Both the position numbers and the translations under genes were made by a program. From Thermus kawarayensis JCM 12314 (GTDB lineage: Bacteria > Deinococcota > Deinococci > Deinococcales > Thermaceae), in the NCBI GenBank assembly GCA_001311545.1, contig BBBL01000090.1, positions 1-6,481 on the forward strand: a DNA stretch of 6,481 bases, read 5' to 3'. The notes below the pieces were generated by a model. That model was not told the DNA's origin, made no database searches, and worked only from the letters and a program-made list of their open reading frames with translations. Positions 6,239 through 6,481 of this stretch are shown piece after piece. Positions within the stretch are counted from its first letter, which is position 1; every line of letters begins with the position of its first letter.

Positions 6239-6244
6239 TATACT
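6239..6244 (+). promoter_or_regulatory. Extended -10 promoter of hflX
   Basis: TATACT is preceded by TGG (6236-6238), giving the extended -10 form TGnTATACT. It lies 9 nt before the TTG start at 6254, so the leader would be only a few bases. No -35 match stands out. It is divergent from the DUF218 box, 19 nt away. Confidence 0.6.
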
Positions 6245-6253
6245 GAGAGGGCG

Positions 6254-6481
6254 TTGGAGAAGATCTTCGGGAAGACGGAGGGGCTCAGGAAGAGCGACCT
6301 TAAAAGGCTTTCCAACCTTTACCGGAGGCGGTTGCCCCCGGAGCGGGTTCTGACCCCGGAGCTCGCCCACGCGCTGGCGGGGCTTTCCCACGAGATCCAC
6401 CGTCCCATTGCCCTCCTCCTGGACCGGGGCGGCCGGGTGGTGCGGGTGGGGGTGGGGGACGCCAAGGACCTCCCCATCCCC
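6254..6481 (+). CDS. hflX: GTPase HflX, N-terminal part (cut by window end)
   Basis: HflX is a ribosome-associated GTPase that splits or rescues stalled 70S/50S particles, especially under heat stress. The 76 codons present cover the start of the N-terminal HflX domain: LEKIFGKTEGLRKSDLK, then LSNLYRRRLPPERVLTPELA, followed by EIHRPIALLLDRGGRVVRVGVGDAKDLPIP (given in pieces: EIHRPIALLLDRGG, RVVRVGVGDAKDLPIP). The pattern of a YRRR-type helix, then PELA..L..LS.EI.RP, then a DR.GRV..V.VGDA strand is typical of HflX. The GTP-binding domain would lie beyond the window. The TTG at 6254 is the only plausible start in frame near the promoter; no ATG or GTG lies upstream in frame. The frame stays open to the window edge. 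Confidence 0.85.
   Translation, partial: MEKIFGKTEGLRKSDLKRLSNLYRRRLPPERVLTPELAHALAGLSHEIHRPIALLLDRGGRVVRVGVGDAKDLPIP

Overview
The window is very GC-rich and reads as Thermus chromosome. The restored proteins resemble, from memory, the Thermus versions: an Ffh tail ending [10 protein letters not shown], a short S16, an outer-membrane Omp85 protein and a DivIVA with an FRGY motif. The species cannot be fixed from the sequence alone.

Layout. 1-1046 (+): the C-terminal 60% of ffh, then rpsP. 1047-1247: intergenic region with two covarying GC-rich hairpins and a likely bamA terminator. 1248-3707 (-): bamA/Omp85. 3708-3763: a short divergent promoter region. 3764-5672 (+): a tight operon of a trimeric-type purine nucleoside phosphorylase (PNP), a YggS/YlmE PLP-binding protein and DivIVA. 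5701-6206 (-): a small exported DUF218 (YdcF/SanA-like) protein. 6207-6253: a second divergent promoter region. 6254-6481 (+): the start of hflX, cut by the window edge.

The most important caution for any reader is that five of the eight genes are broken by apparent single- or double-base indels: ffh 1, bamA 4, PNP 1, divIVA 1, DUF218 1. In every case the family sequence resumes at once in another frame. Six sites are repaired by adding one G or C to a short G/C run; the other two need a net +2 or -1. Several of these genes are essential or highly conserved, so sequencing or assembly error is more likely than decay. One indel artificially joins ffh to rpsP in a single frame. Coordinates below span the restored genes.

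Roles. ffh and rpsP serve protein targeting and the small ribosomal subunit. bamA inserts outer-membrane proteins. PNP, YggS and DivIVA are translationally close; YggS next to DivIVA recalls the ylm-divIVA division cluster of other bacteria. Four genes have a -10 box of the form TANNNT 7-9 nt before the start codon and no good Shine-Dalgarno site, which suggests leaderless or near-leaderless mRNAs. I saw no mobile element, CRISPR array, tRNA or rRNA, and no convincing novel multi-gene system. The points most worth following are the covarying hairpin pair and the unusual base-binding residues of the PNP.
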